From Candidatus Zixiibacteriota bacterium (GTDB taxonomy: Bacteria > Zixibacteria > MSB-5A5 > GN15 > FEB-12), in assembly GCA_023700785.1 (NCBI GenBank), contig JAMPYH010000127.1, positions 1-7,605 on the forward strand: 7,605 nucleotides of DNA, given 5' to 3'. The position numbers were made by a program, and so were the translations under genes. Positions 1 through 5,982 of this stretch are shown here, piece by piece (the stretch's first letter is position 1; every line of letters begins with the position of its first letter). Below the pieces are notes generated by a model. It was not told the origin of the DNA, ran no database searches, and saw only the letters and a program-made list of their open reading frames with translations.

Positions 1-54
1 ATGTATGGAAAAAGGGCAACGCTTGCCGAAGTTATTAAGTGGGTTAAATACTAA
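1..54 (+). CDS. possible 3' end of an upstream gene cut by the window edge
   Basis: Frame 1 is open from the first base to a TAA at 52-54 and reads MYGKRATLAEVIKWVKY. The mixed hydrophobic and basic residues would suit the C-terminal helix of a real protein, and the next gene begins 45 nt later on the same strand. However, 17 codons are too few to identify a family, and a random open stretch of this length is common. The ATG at base 1 could be internal or a coincidence. I do not recognise it. The call rests only on position and an open frame. Confidence 0.25.
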   Translation: MYGKRATLAEVIKWVKY

Positions 55-99
55 AACTAATGTATACTGGCGCAACTATGAGCATGGGATGACGATGAA

Positions 100-1065
100 A
101 TGAGTATGAGAAGCGGATTTGTGAAGGTAATGATCTCTCTGGGGGCGCTATTGTTGTTGTCAGTGAACCAGATCAACAATCTGGAAGGCTCCGAGCGTCT
201 GGGCCCGGTGCAACCGACCGCCGATCGGTACGCGTTTGACTTTGAGTCGGTGAAATCTGATGGTCCGCGCCTGAATCTCCGCTCCGCCATCCTTGTCAAC
301 TATGATAACGGCGAAGTGCTCTACGCCAAGAACGCCGAAATGTCCCATCCGATCGCGTCGATCAGCAAACTGGTGGCGGCGATGGTCGTACTCGACAATG
401 TCAAAGACTTCACGGCGAAACAGACTGTTAATAAGGAAGATGCCCTGAGATCGTCGTTCTCCCGACTTCGGCCGGGTCTTGAGCTTTCCCTGAGGGATCT
501 GCTTTACCTTTCACTGATGATCTCAGACAATCGGGCGACGCGGGCGCTTTCGAGAGCTACGGCAGGAAGTATCACCGACTTTGTCGACCTGATGAATATG
601 AAAGTCCGCCAACTGGGGCTTGACCATACTGTGTTTTATGACCCGACCGGGCTGGATGAGCGGAATGTCTCGACCGCTCATGAAGTCGCTATCCTCATGC
701 ACCACGCTTACAGCTATCCGGAAATAGCCCGGATCACCGCTCTGAAGCGCCAGACTGTCTCGGTTAAGCGCGGCAAGCGGACATACTCCATGGATCTGCG
801 GAATACCAATCGCCTAATGGATTCGCCCTATCATGTGCTGGCCGGCAAGACAGGCTATATCGACGCTTCGGATTACTGTCTGGCGACCATGGTTGAAGAT
901 CCGGCAGGGAAGAAGCTCACGTTGGTAGTGCTCGGCGCACCGGGCGGTTCGCTTCGGTTTCGTGAGGCCCGCAAGCTGGCGTCCTGGGGGTTTAAGGAGC
1001 TGAACGGTGATACCGTGCCAGTTCCTAGTAAGCCGATCCGCAAGTCCCGCGTCAAACAGTCGTAA
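100..1065 (+). CDS. pbpG: PBP7-type D-alanyl-D-alanine endopeptidase (peptidase S11 family)
   Basis: This is a 321-aa serine DD-peptidase that should cut D-Ala-linked peptide cross-links in peptidoglycan outside the cytoplasmic membrane. All three penicillin-binding motifs are visible: SISK at residues 87-90 (nucleophile S87, K90), SDN at 142-144 and KTG at 250-252. The contexts PIASISKL, PTGLDERNVSTA and KTGYIDAS closely resemble E. coli PBP7 (PbpG), more than PBP5. The length is near that of PBP7 (about 310 aa), and there is no PBP5-type C-terminal domain or amphipathic anchor. Residues 8-22 form a hydrophobic segment after basic residues, so the protein is exported, but no clear AxA cleavage site follows and it may stay as a membrane anchor. 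An in-frame TGA at 79-81 limits the start to ATG 100 or ATG 106; the ribosome site is weak (GGGATGA at 86-92). It is convergent with leuS and followed by an intrinsic terminator. The S11 assignment is firm; the PBP7 subtype and symbol are by similarity recalled from memory. Confidence 0.9.
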   Translation: MSMRSGFVKVMISLGALLLLSVNQINNLEGSERLGPVQPTADRYAFDFESVKSDGPRLNLRSAILVNYDNGEVLYAKNAEMSHPIASISKLVAAMVVLDNVKDFTAKQTVNKEDALRSSFSRLRPGLELSLRDLLYLSLMISDNRATRALSRATAGSITDFVDLMNMKVRQLGLDHTVFYDPTGLDERNVSTAHEVAILMHHAYSYPEIARITALKRQTVSVKRGKRTYSMDLRNTNRLMDSPYHVLAGKTGYIDASDYCLATMVEDPAGKKLTLVVLGAPGGSLRFREARKLASWGFKELNGDTVPVPSKPIRKSRVKQS

Positions 1066-1089
1066 TACAACTGCTAGCAGTGACTGTCT

Positions 1090-1120
1090 CGGCTCCTTAT
1101 ATGAGGGGCCGTTTTCTTTT
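1090..1120 (+). terminator. intrinsic terminator of the PBP7-type gene
   Basis: A 9-bp stem, CGGCTCCTT (1090-1098) with GAGGGGCCG (1103-1111), includes two G-T wobbles and closes a 4-nt ATAT loop. It is followed directly by TTTTCTTTT (1112-1120). It lies 25 nt after the stop codon of the upstream gene. This is the classic form of a Rho-independent terminator for plus-strand transcription. Read on the minus strand the hairpin has no T run after it, so it should not serve leuS. Confidence 0.88.
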
Positions 1121-1156
1121 GGCCCAGCCAGTCTGACGTAATCGAGCCCGGATCGA

Positions 1157-1173
1157 GGCTGACGCAGTCAGCC
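1157..1173. repeat. short perfect palindromic hairpin
   Basis: GGCTGAC (1157-1163) and GTCAGCC (1167-1173) are exact reverse complements separated by GCA. Neither strand has a T run after the stem, so it is not a canonical intrinsic terminator. It could be a secondary 3'-end structure or a member of an interspersed palindromic family. The window contains only one copy, so neither can be shown. Confidence 0.45.
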
Positions 1174-1313
1174 CGCTAAATCCCATAGTAATGGTATCGT
1201 GCTCCGGCTTGTAGAAGCCTTTCAATAGGAGTGAAAAGGATTGCGTTGATGTGATTCTGAGCCAGATTGTAGCGTCCTATAAGATATATTATGTTAACTA
1301 CATCGCAGAGATG

Positions 1314-1339
1314 AAGCCAAGCGGTTCACCGCTAGGCTC
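1314..1339 (-). terminator. 3' hairpin downstream of leuS, without a U tract
   Basis: Read on the minus strand, GAGCC (1339-1335), one T-T mismatch, AGCGG (1333-1329), TGAA loop, CCGCT (1324-1320) and GGCTT (1318-1314) form a two-part stem a few bases after the leuS stop codon. The outer closing pair is a G-U wobble only in the minus-strand transcript (A-C on the other strand), so the fold favours leuS RNA. No run of T follows, so termination would need a factor, or the hairpin may only protect the 3' end. Confidence 0.4.
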
Positions 1340-1345
1340 ATTGGC

Positions 1346-3844
1346 TTAACCCTTCACCACTATATTAAGGAGTCTCCCCGCCACATACACTCTCTTGAGT
1401 ATCTCTTTGCCGGTCACAAAAGCCTGAACTTTGGGACTGGCTGCAGCTGCCGCTTCCACTGAGGCTTGATCTGAGCCTGCCGGAACCTGTATTGAATCCC
1501 TTAGCTTTCCGTTTACCTGAACAGCTATCTCGATCATATCGCCGATCACAGCCGACGGGTCAAACTCCGGCCAATCAGACTTAAAGATCGACTCCTTGAA
1601 TCCGGCCGTCTCCCAGAGTTCTTCGGCCAGGTGCGGCGCCATTGGGGCTATCATCTGTATCGACTTGAGGACGATCTGGTCGTTGAGGCCGGCATCCTTG
1701 ATCCTGGCGCTGTCGAAGTCACGGGTAAGTTCCATGACGGCGGCAATCGCCGCGTTTAACTGAAGCCGGTCGTAAGCCTCGGAAACCCGCTTGATAGTCT
1801 GGTTCAGCTTCACATAGATCGACCGCTCATTTTCGTCGAGCTCTGCCTGCTTGAAGTAACGCTTTAAGTCAGGGCGCGAACCGCGATATTCTTTGATGAT
1901 CGGGTACATCCGATTCAGGACGAACTTTTCGACCCCGGTGAGAGAGTCCGAACTCCAGAGAACCTCCTTCTCGGATGGCGCAGTGAAAAACATGGCCAGC
2001 CGGGTGATATCGGTCCCGCGGCTTTCCATCAAAGCAATTGGAGACACCACGTTCCCCTTGGATTTCGACATCACTTCGCCGTGGGCGTCCATCACCATTC
2101 CGTGGTTGAACAGCTTTTTCGCCGGTTCATCGAAGTCGATCCAACCGATGTCCTTCAGGAATTTCGTAAAAAACCTGAAATAGATCAGATGCCCGGTCGC
2201 ATGGGTAATGCCCCCGACATACAGGTCGATCGGCATCCAGCGTTTCCCAGCCTCCTTGTCAAATGGCGCAGATTCGTTTTGGGCATCCAGATAGCGCAAG
2301 AAGTACCAGGATGAGCAGACAAAGGTATCCATCGTATCCGGGTCACGCTCGGCTGGTCCGCCACATTTGGGGCAAATGGTATTAAGGAATTCAGGGACAT
2401 CCGCCAAAGGCGATCTCCCCTTCGGCATGTAATTCTCGACCTTTGGAAGCAAAACCGGCAATTGATCCTCAGGTACTGCCTGCTCGCCGCAATTGGAGCA
2501 GTGGATAATCGGAATAGGCGCTCCCCAGTAGCGCTGACGGGAGATCGACCAATCCTTCAGCTTGAAGTTCACCTTGCGGCGCCCAAAACCTTTGGATTCG
2601 GCGAATGACGACACGGCGTCTATCGCCGACTCCCCGGCCTTACCGTCAAATTGCCCCGAATTGACCATAGGGCCGTGATCGGTGAATGCCTCGGTCATCT
2701 TGTTGACATCCAACGGCGTATTGGCGTCAGGATGAATTACTACTTTAATCGGGATGCCATACCGCTTGGCAAACGCGAAATCGCGGCTGTCGTGCGCAGG
2801 CACCGCCATTACCGCGCCAGTCCCGTAACCAGCCAGGACATAGTCCGCGACCCAGAGCTGAACCCGCTCGCCGTTAAATGGATTGACCGCATACCGGCCG
2901 GTAAAGACACCATCCTTTTCAAGCGTTGCCGCTGCCCGCTCAATGTCTGAGCGACCTGCCGCCTGTTTCTGATATTCACGGACTTTGGCCGCGAACTCCG
3001 GAGTCAGGGGGAGCTTGCCCAGGATCTCGGCTTCGGGGGAGATGGCCATAAATGTAACGCCAAAGATGGTGTCTGGGCGGGTCGTGAAGATGGCCAGCTT
3101 CTCCCCTGTCCCCTCGATCTGAAAATCGACCTCCAGACCGTAGGACCGACCGATCCACTCCTTTTGCATTGTCTTGACATTCTCCGGCCAGCCAGGCAAA
3201 GAGTCGAGGTCATCTGTCAGTCGATCGGCGTAGTCAGTTATTCTGAAATACCATCCCATCTGGTCTTTCTTTTCGACCAGCGTCCCGCACCGTTCACACC
3301 GACCTTCCTTGACCTGTTCATTGGCGAGTACGGTCTTGTCCTCTGGGCACCAGTTGATCACGCCGCGCTTCCGGAATGCCTTGCCATGCTTGAAGAGCTG
3401 GACGAACATCCATTGCGTCCATTTGTAATAATCCGGGTGGCAGGTAATAACTTCCCGGGACCAGTCAAATGAAATACCGACTTTTTGCAACGTTGAGCGG
3501 GAAACCTCGATGTTGTTGTCGGTCCACTCGGACGGATGGATATTCCGCTGGATCGCCGCGCGTTCCGCGGGCAGTCCGAAGGCGTCCCATCCGAACGGGT
3601 GGAGGACCGCTTTCCCCAGCATCATCTGTCGGCGAGCGACCGCGTCACCAATGATGTAATTGCGGAAATGTCCCATGTGAATGTCGCCTGACGGATAGGC
3701 GAACATCACCAGCATGTAAAACTTGTTGTCGTGTTGCGGCAATGGGGGGGCGTGAAAAAGGCGCTCCTTTTCCCAGCGCTCCTGCCACTTCGCTTCAATA
3801 TGCTTGAAATCGTATTTTCGGTCGGATCTGGTCGGGGTTGACAT
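1346..3844 (-). CDS. leuS: leucyl-tRNA synthetase (class Ia)
   Basis: This cytoplasmic enzyme attaches leucine to tRNA-Leu using ATP. The 832-aa protein has the full bacterial layout. HMGH is at residues 56-59. A zinc-knuckle-like segment has C166, D169, C183 and C186. The CP1 editing domain carries TTRPDT (254-259) and HDSRD (D355, the counterpart of E. coli D345). A second four-Cys cluster has C449, C452, C491 and C494. The KMSKS loop is present as VMSKS (591-595), followed by the anticodon-binding domain and a C-terminal domain ending in LLNIVVKG. Editing residues are present, so proofreading should work. It is shorter than E. coli LeuRS (860 aa), mainly because the leucine-specific insertion before VMSKS is nearly absent. 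The start at ATG 3844 fits the family N-terminus (YDFKHIEAKWQERW) and has AAAGGA six bases upstream. It is the last gene of the minus-strand run, 62 nt after the deacetylase, with a hairpin over its ribosome site. Confidence 0.98.
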   Translation of the reverse strand: MSTPTRSDRKYDFKHIEAKWQERWEKERLFHAPPLPQHDNKFYMLVMFAYPSGDIHMGHFRNYIIGDAVARRQMMLGKAVLHPFGWDAFGLPAERAAIQRNIHPSEWTDNNIEVSRSTLQKVGISFDWSREVITCHPDYYKWTQWMFVQLFKHGKAFRKRGVINWCPEDKTVLANEQVKEGRCERCGTLVEKKDQMGWYFRITDYADRLTDDLDSLPGWPENVKTMQKEWIGRSYGLEVDFQIEGTGEKLAIFTTRPDTIFGVTFMAISPEAEILGKLPLTPEFAAKVREYQKQAAGRSDIERAAATLEKDGVFTGRYAVNPFNGERVQLWVADYVLAGYGTGAVMAVPAHDSRDFAFAKRYGIPIKVVIHPDANTPLDVNKMTEAFTDHGPMVNSGQFDGKAGESAIDAVSSFAESKGFGRRKVNFKLKDWSISRQRYWGAPIPIIHCSNCGEQAVPEDQLPVLLPKVENYMPKGRSPLADVPEFLNTICPKCGGPAERDPDTMDTFVCSSWYFLRYLDAQNESAPFDKEAGKRWMPIDLYVGGITHATGHLIYFRFFTKFLKDIGWIDFDEPAKKLFNHGMVMDAHGEVMSKSKGNVVSPIALMESRGTDITRLAMFFTAPSEKEVLWSSDSLTGVEKFVLNRMYPIIKEYRGSRPDLKRYFKQAELDENERSIYVKLNQTIKRVSEAYDRLQLNAAIAAVMELTRDFDSARIKDAGLNDQIVLKSIQMIAPMAPHLAEELWETAGFKESIFKSDWPEFDPSAVIGDMIEIAVQVNGKLRDSIQVPAGSDQASVEAAAAASPKVQAFVTGKEILKRVYVAGRLLNIVVKG

Positions 3845-3851
3845 GCGTAGT

Positions 3852-3869
3852 CCTTTAGTCTCCTAAAGG
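3852..3869 (-). promoter_or_regulatory. leuS leader hairpin overlapping the ribosome site
   Basis: On the transcribed strand, CCTTTAG (3869-3863), a GAGA loop (3862-3859) and CTAAAGG (3858-3852) form a perfect 7-bp stem with a GNRA-type tetraloop. The 3' arm contains most of AAAGGA (3856-3851), the only good Shine-Dalgarno for the leuS ATG at 3844, at six bases spacing. When folded it should hide the ribosome site. No U run follows, so it is not a terminator. The structure is seen directly; a regulatory effect is inferred. Confidence 0.55.
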
Positions 3870-3875
3870 TCGCAT
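3855..3875 (-). CDS. possible six-codon leader frame upstream of leuS
   Basis: ATG at 3875-3873 opens MRPLGD and ends with TAA at 3857-3855. It runs through the 5' arm and loop of the leuS leader hairpin and stops inside the 3' arm. One of its six codons is UUA (Leu). A ribosome here would open the hairpin that covers the leuS ribosome site. Against this, no convincing Shine-Dalgarno precedes the ATG (the nearest AGG is about 14 nt away), and so short a frame can arise by chance. Confidence 0.15.
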   Translation of the reverse strand: MRPLGD

Positions 3876-3906
3876 AGTAGTAAGAACAGCCTAACTTGGC
3901 AAGACT

Positions 3907-4698
3907 TTAGTCTAAACGCCGCAAGCGGTTGAGTAGGATGGTCCCGGCTGAAAGCCGGTTGGTAACTGTCGCCTTGACTCTCTCCAGCTTGTTGAGAATG
4001 CCATCGCCGAGCTTGTGCTGGATAGACAGAGGCGAGTCATATCCGTAAACAGGGATCCTCCCCTGCGCCAACTTGCTGTCATTGGGCGTCGGCCAGCGCA
4101 TAGTGAACCCATCGGTATAACCCGCCCACTCCACGGCTTCGAGAACAGCCTGATCGCACCTGCCAAAGGGGTAGCTGATAGCCTGGATCCTCTGGGCCGC
4201 AAGATCGGAGAGCATCTCGCGGGATTGCCGCAATTCGATCTGCATGCGGCGTGACGACACCGCCGTGAGATCCGTATGCGTATGCCCGTGCGATCCGAAG
4301 ATCACTCCGGCATTGGCCAGTTCTCGGATCTGGCGACGCTCAAGATGCGGAGTGGCCCGAAGCCAGTAGCTGTAATCCCACCGGTTCGCTTTGCCTATCC
4401 ATCCGGTCGGTACAAAGAGAACCGGCCGAATGCCAAAGCGCTCAATAAACATTGGCAACACGTCGGCCAGATGCCGGTAACCATCGTCGAAAGTGCAGAT
4501 CAGACGTTGACCGGCGGTTCGCTCCCCCAGACGCAGATCGTACCCAAGCAGTTCAAGCCAGGTAAGCAGCCGTTCAAATCGCTTTGGGGAGAAGTTGTTC
4601 ACGCCAAAACTGAACGACGCCTGCAGCTTGTGAAACACAAGAACTACCGGCGTCGAACGATCCTGAGATTGAGATCTGTTGCGGTCAGATGGCGCCAT
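3907..4698 (-). CDS. NodB-type polysaccharide deacetylase (carbohydrate esterase 4 family)
   Basis: This is a predicted 263-aa metal-dependent deacetylase that removes acetyl groups from N- or O-acetylated sugars, such as peptidoglycan or exopolysaccharide GlcNAc. The substrate cannot be read from sequence. Motif 1 is TFDDGY (69-74), with D71 as likely base and D72 as metal ligand. Motif 2 is SHGHTH, with H137 and H141 as the other metal ligands. SYPFG further on occupies the motif-3 position, without the Arg often seen there. The open frame extends to an ATG at 4803, but those 35 extra residues overlap the M16 gene by about 120 nt and do not resemble the family or a signal peptide. I chose ATG 4698, which has AAAGG (4711-4707) eight bases upstream. 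The gene then overlaps the M16 stop by 14 nt, which suggests translational coupling. With this start no signal peptide is seen, so the protein may be cytoplasmic. It may correspond to Bacillus ylxY, which also sits by pnp. Confidence 0.88.
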   Translation of the reverse strand: MAPSDRNRSQSQDRSTPVVLVFHKLQASFSFGVNNFSPKRFERLLTWLELLGYDLRLGERTAGQRLICTFDDGYRHLADVLPMFIERFGIRPVLFVPTGWIGKANRWDYSYWLRATPHLERRQIRELANAGVIFGSHGHTHTDLTAVSSRRMQIELRQSREMLSDLAAQRIQAISYPFGRCDQAVLEAVEWAGYTDGFTMRWPTPNDSKLAQGRIPVYGYDSPLSIQHKLGDGILNKLERVKATVTNRLSAGTILLNRLRRLD

Positions 4699-5968
4699 CC
4701 AACGCGCCTTTACCGACCGGACCAAGCACCGCCACGACAGCGCGAGATTCGTCAAGCACTTGATGGGCCAGATCCTGGATCCGCTTCGCGGATACTTCCT
4801 CAATATCTACCACCATCTCGGTCAGCGGTTGATATCCGCCGATGAGAAGCTCCTGTCGGGCCAACCGATTCATCCGGCTATTGGTTGACTCCTGGCTGAG
4901 GATCAGGTGGCCTTTCAGTTGCGACTTCAGCTGCCCAAGTTGCGAAGAGGTCAGCTTGTTCCGCTTGATTAATCGCGCCTCGGTCAGGACTACGTCAACC
5001 GCTTTTCGAAGATGTTTGCTGTCAGTGCCGAGATAGATGCCGAAAATGCCGGTATCCCGGTAAAAGTCGTTGAAAGAGTAAACGGAATATGCCAGACCGC
5101 GGTCTTCCCTGATCTTCTGGAACAGCACGGAGGACATTCCGCCGCCAAGATAGGAACTCAGCGCGAGCATCACCATCCGTTCCGACGACTCATACGCGAG
5201 AGCCGGAAAGCCCATGCAAAGGTTGGTCTGCTTGTTATCGTTTCGCTCAATATTCTTTTTGAGCGAGAGAGGCGGGTTTGCCTGGATCGGCGGTGTGACC
5301 ATCCCGTCGGTGAAATGAAAATACTTCCGCACCATCTTTACCAGACGGTCGTGGTCAACCGAACCACACGCAGCTATAACGATCGAGCCGGAGCGATAAT
5401 GCTTCTTAACAAAATCGACTACGCGGGGGCGAGTCAGCGAACGGATATTCTCCTGCGACCCCATGATCGGCTGGCCAAGCGGATGTTTTCCCCAGAATGT
5501 CCGGGAAAAGACATCATGGATCTTGTCCGATGGATTATCCAGAGCTTCTTTGATCTCTTCGCACACCACCTGTTTTTCACGATTGACATGCGTGGCGGTC
5601 AGGGTGGGATTGCAGGTGAGGTCGGCCAGAACCTCAACGGCCATCGGCAGGTGTTCGTCCAGCACCCGGGCATAGTAGCAGGTCTGTTCGCGCGAAGTAA
5701 ATCCGTTGAGCGACCCCCCGAGATTCTCGAGCGAAGACGCCAGTTCCTTGGCGGTACGGTTTTTCGAGCCCTTGAAGAGCATATGCTCGACAAAGTGCGA
5801 GAGACCGTTCTCCTCCGGCGTCTCGTGCCGGGAGCCAACATCAATCCAGACGCCGATCGCGACCGAGCGGACCGCGGGAAGCGTCTCCGTAACAATACGG
5901 AGCCCATTTCTGAGCTCCGTTTTGCGGTAAACACTGCCGTCTGTTACCAGTGAACGTCGAGCGGTCAT
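4685..5968 (-). CDS. M16 family zinc metallopeptidase (processing-peptidase-like)
   Basis: This 427-aa peptidase is of the mitochondrial-processing-peptidase beta or Bacillus MlpA type. The inverted zinc motif HFVEH gives H58, E61 (catalytic) and H62. The third ligand is E138, 76 residues after H62 as in processing peptidases, within VVCEEIKEALDNP. The second, inactive-type M16 domain carries GGGMSS and the RGLAYSVYS segment expected for substrate binding. The single-chain length of about 430 aa matches this subfamily. The native substrate is unknown; small peptides or exported-protein fragments are plausible. An upstream in-frame ATG at 6085 would overlap pnp by about 100 nt and add Arg-rich residues unlike the family. 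ATG 5968 has AGGAG at 5977-5973 and is preferred. The gene starts 14 nt after pnp and ends inside the deacetylase start region, so it is co-transcribed with both. Confidence 0.93.
   Translation of the reverse strand: MTARRSLVTDGSVYRKTELRNGLRIVTETLPAVRSVAIGVWIDVGSRHETPEENGLSHFVEHMLFKGSKNRTAKELASSLENLGGSLNGFTSREQTCYYARVLDEHLPMAVEVLADLTCNPTLTATHVNREKQVVCEEIKEALDNPSDKIHDVFSRTFWGKHPLGQPIMGSQENIRSLTRPRVVDFVKKHYRSGSIVIAACGSVDHDRLVKMVRKYFHFTDGMVTPPIQANPPLSLKKNIERNDNKQTNLCMGFPALAYESSERMVMLALSSYLGGGMSSVLFQKIREDRGLAYSVYSFNDFYRDTGIFGIYLGTDSKHLRKAVDVVLTEARLIKRNKLTSSQLGQLKSQLKGHLILSQESTNSRMNRLARQELLIGGYQPLTEMVVDIEEVSAKRIQDLAHQVLDESRAVVAVLGPVGKGALDGAI
4707..4711 (-). promoter_or_regulatory. ribosome binding site deciding the deacetylase start
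   Basis: AAAGG on the minus strand lies eight bases upstream of ATG 4698, within the last codons of the M16 gene. It supports ATG 4698 over the ATG at 4803. Because the two frames overlap by 14 nt, ribosomes terminating on the M16 gene pass directly over this site. Confidence 0.5.
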
Positions 5969-5972
5969 ATAT

Positions 5973-5977
5973 CTCCT
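5973..5977 (-). promoter_or_regulatory. ribosome binding site deciding the M16 peptidase start
   Basis: AGGAG on the minus strand lies four bases before ATG 5968 and inside the 14-nt gap after the pnp stop codon. It is the strongest Shine-Dalgarno near this gene and supports ATG 5968 over the upstream in-frame ATG at 6085, which lies within pnp. The short distance to the pnp stop favours re-initiation by ribosomes leaving pnp. Confidence 0.7.
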
Positions 5978-5982
5978 GTCGC

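Larger units (their letters stand above)
1121..1345. other. convergent intergenic region with hairpins and no gene
   Basis: This stretch separates two convergent genes. No reading frame with a plausible ribosome site and length is present, and there is no tRNA-like fold. It contains three further inverted repeats: 1157-1173 (7-bp stem, GCA loop), 1206-1219 (GGCTT/AAGCC, GTAG loop) and 1314-1339 (just after leuS). It also has an ATCGAG direct repeat at 1141-1146 and 1152-1157, and an AT-rich stretch around 1278-1299. I see nothing else that can be supported. Confidence 0.6.

Noticed and set aside
35..68. Possible promoter for the PBP7-type gene: TATACT at 63-68 as -10
   Set aside because: TATACT is close to the consensus, but no -35-like hexamer lies at proper spacing (TTAAGT at 35-40 is 22 bases away). 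In AT-rich intergenic DNA this match alone is not enough.
1206..1222. GGCTT/AAGCC hairpin followed by TTT as a second terminator
   Set aside because: The stem has only five pairs and the T run is only three bases. A much stronger terminator already lies upstream at 1090-1120.
1278..1299. AT-rich stretch with TATAAG and TATATT resembling -10 boxes
   Set aside because: Downstream on the plus strand there is only the antisense of leuS, no clear -35 is present and no RNA gene is apparent.
3845..3906. Terminator between the deacetylase and leuS
   Set aside because: The hairpin there is followed by ACTACGC and the leuS ATG rather than a U tract, and its 3' arm is the leuS ribosome site.
4699..4803. 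N-terminal extension of the deacetylase from ATG 4803
   Set aside because: It lies fully within M16 coding sequence and is neither a signal peptide nor family-like sequence. ATG 4698 has a better-placed ribosome site.
4276..4845. 189-codon plus-strand frame opposite the deacetylase and the end of the M16 gene
   Set aside because: It spans the junction of two well-supported minus-strand genes and has Arg/Pro-rich antisense composition with no motif.
5012..5953. Long 313-codon open frame on the plus strand opposite the M16 peptidase gene
   Set aside because: The minus strand carries a full M16 peptidase with every catalytic residue in place. The antisense translation shows no recognisable domain, has His/Arg-rich low-coherence composition and lacks a good ribosome site. 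It is a shadow of the codon bias of the real gene.
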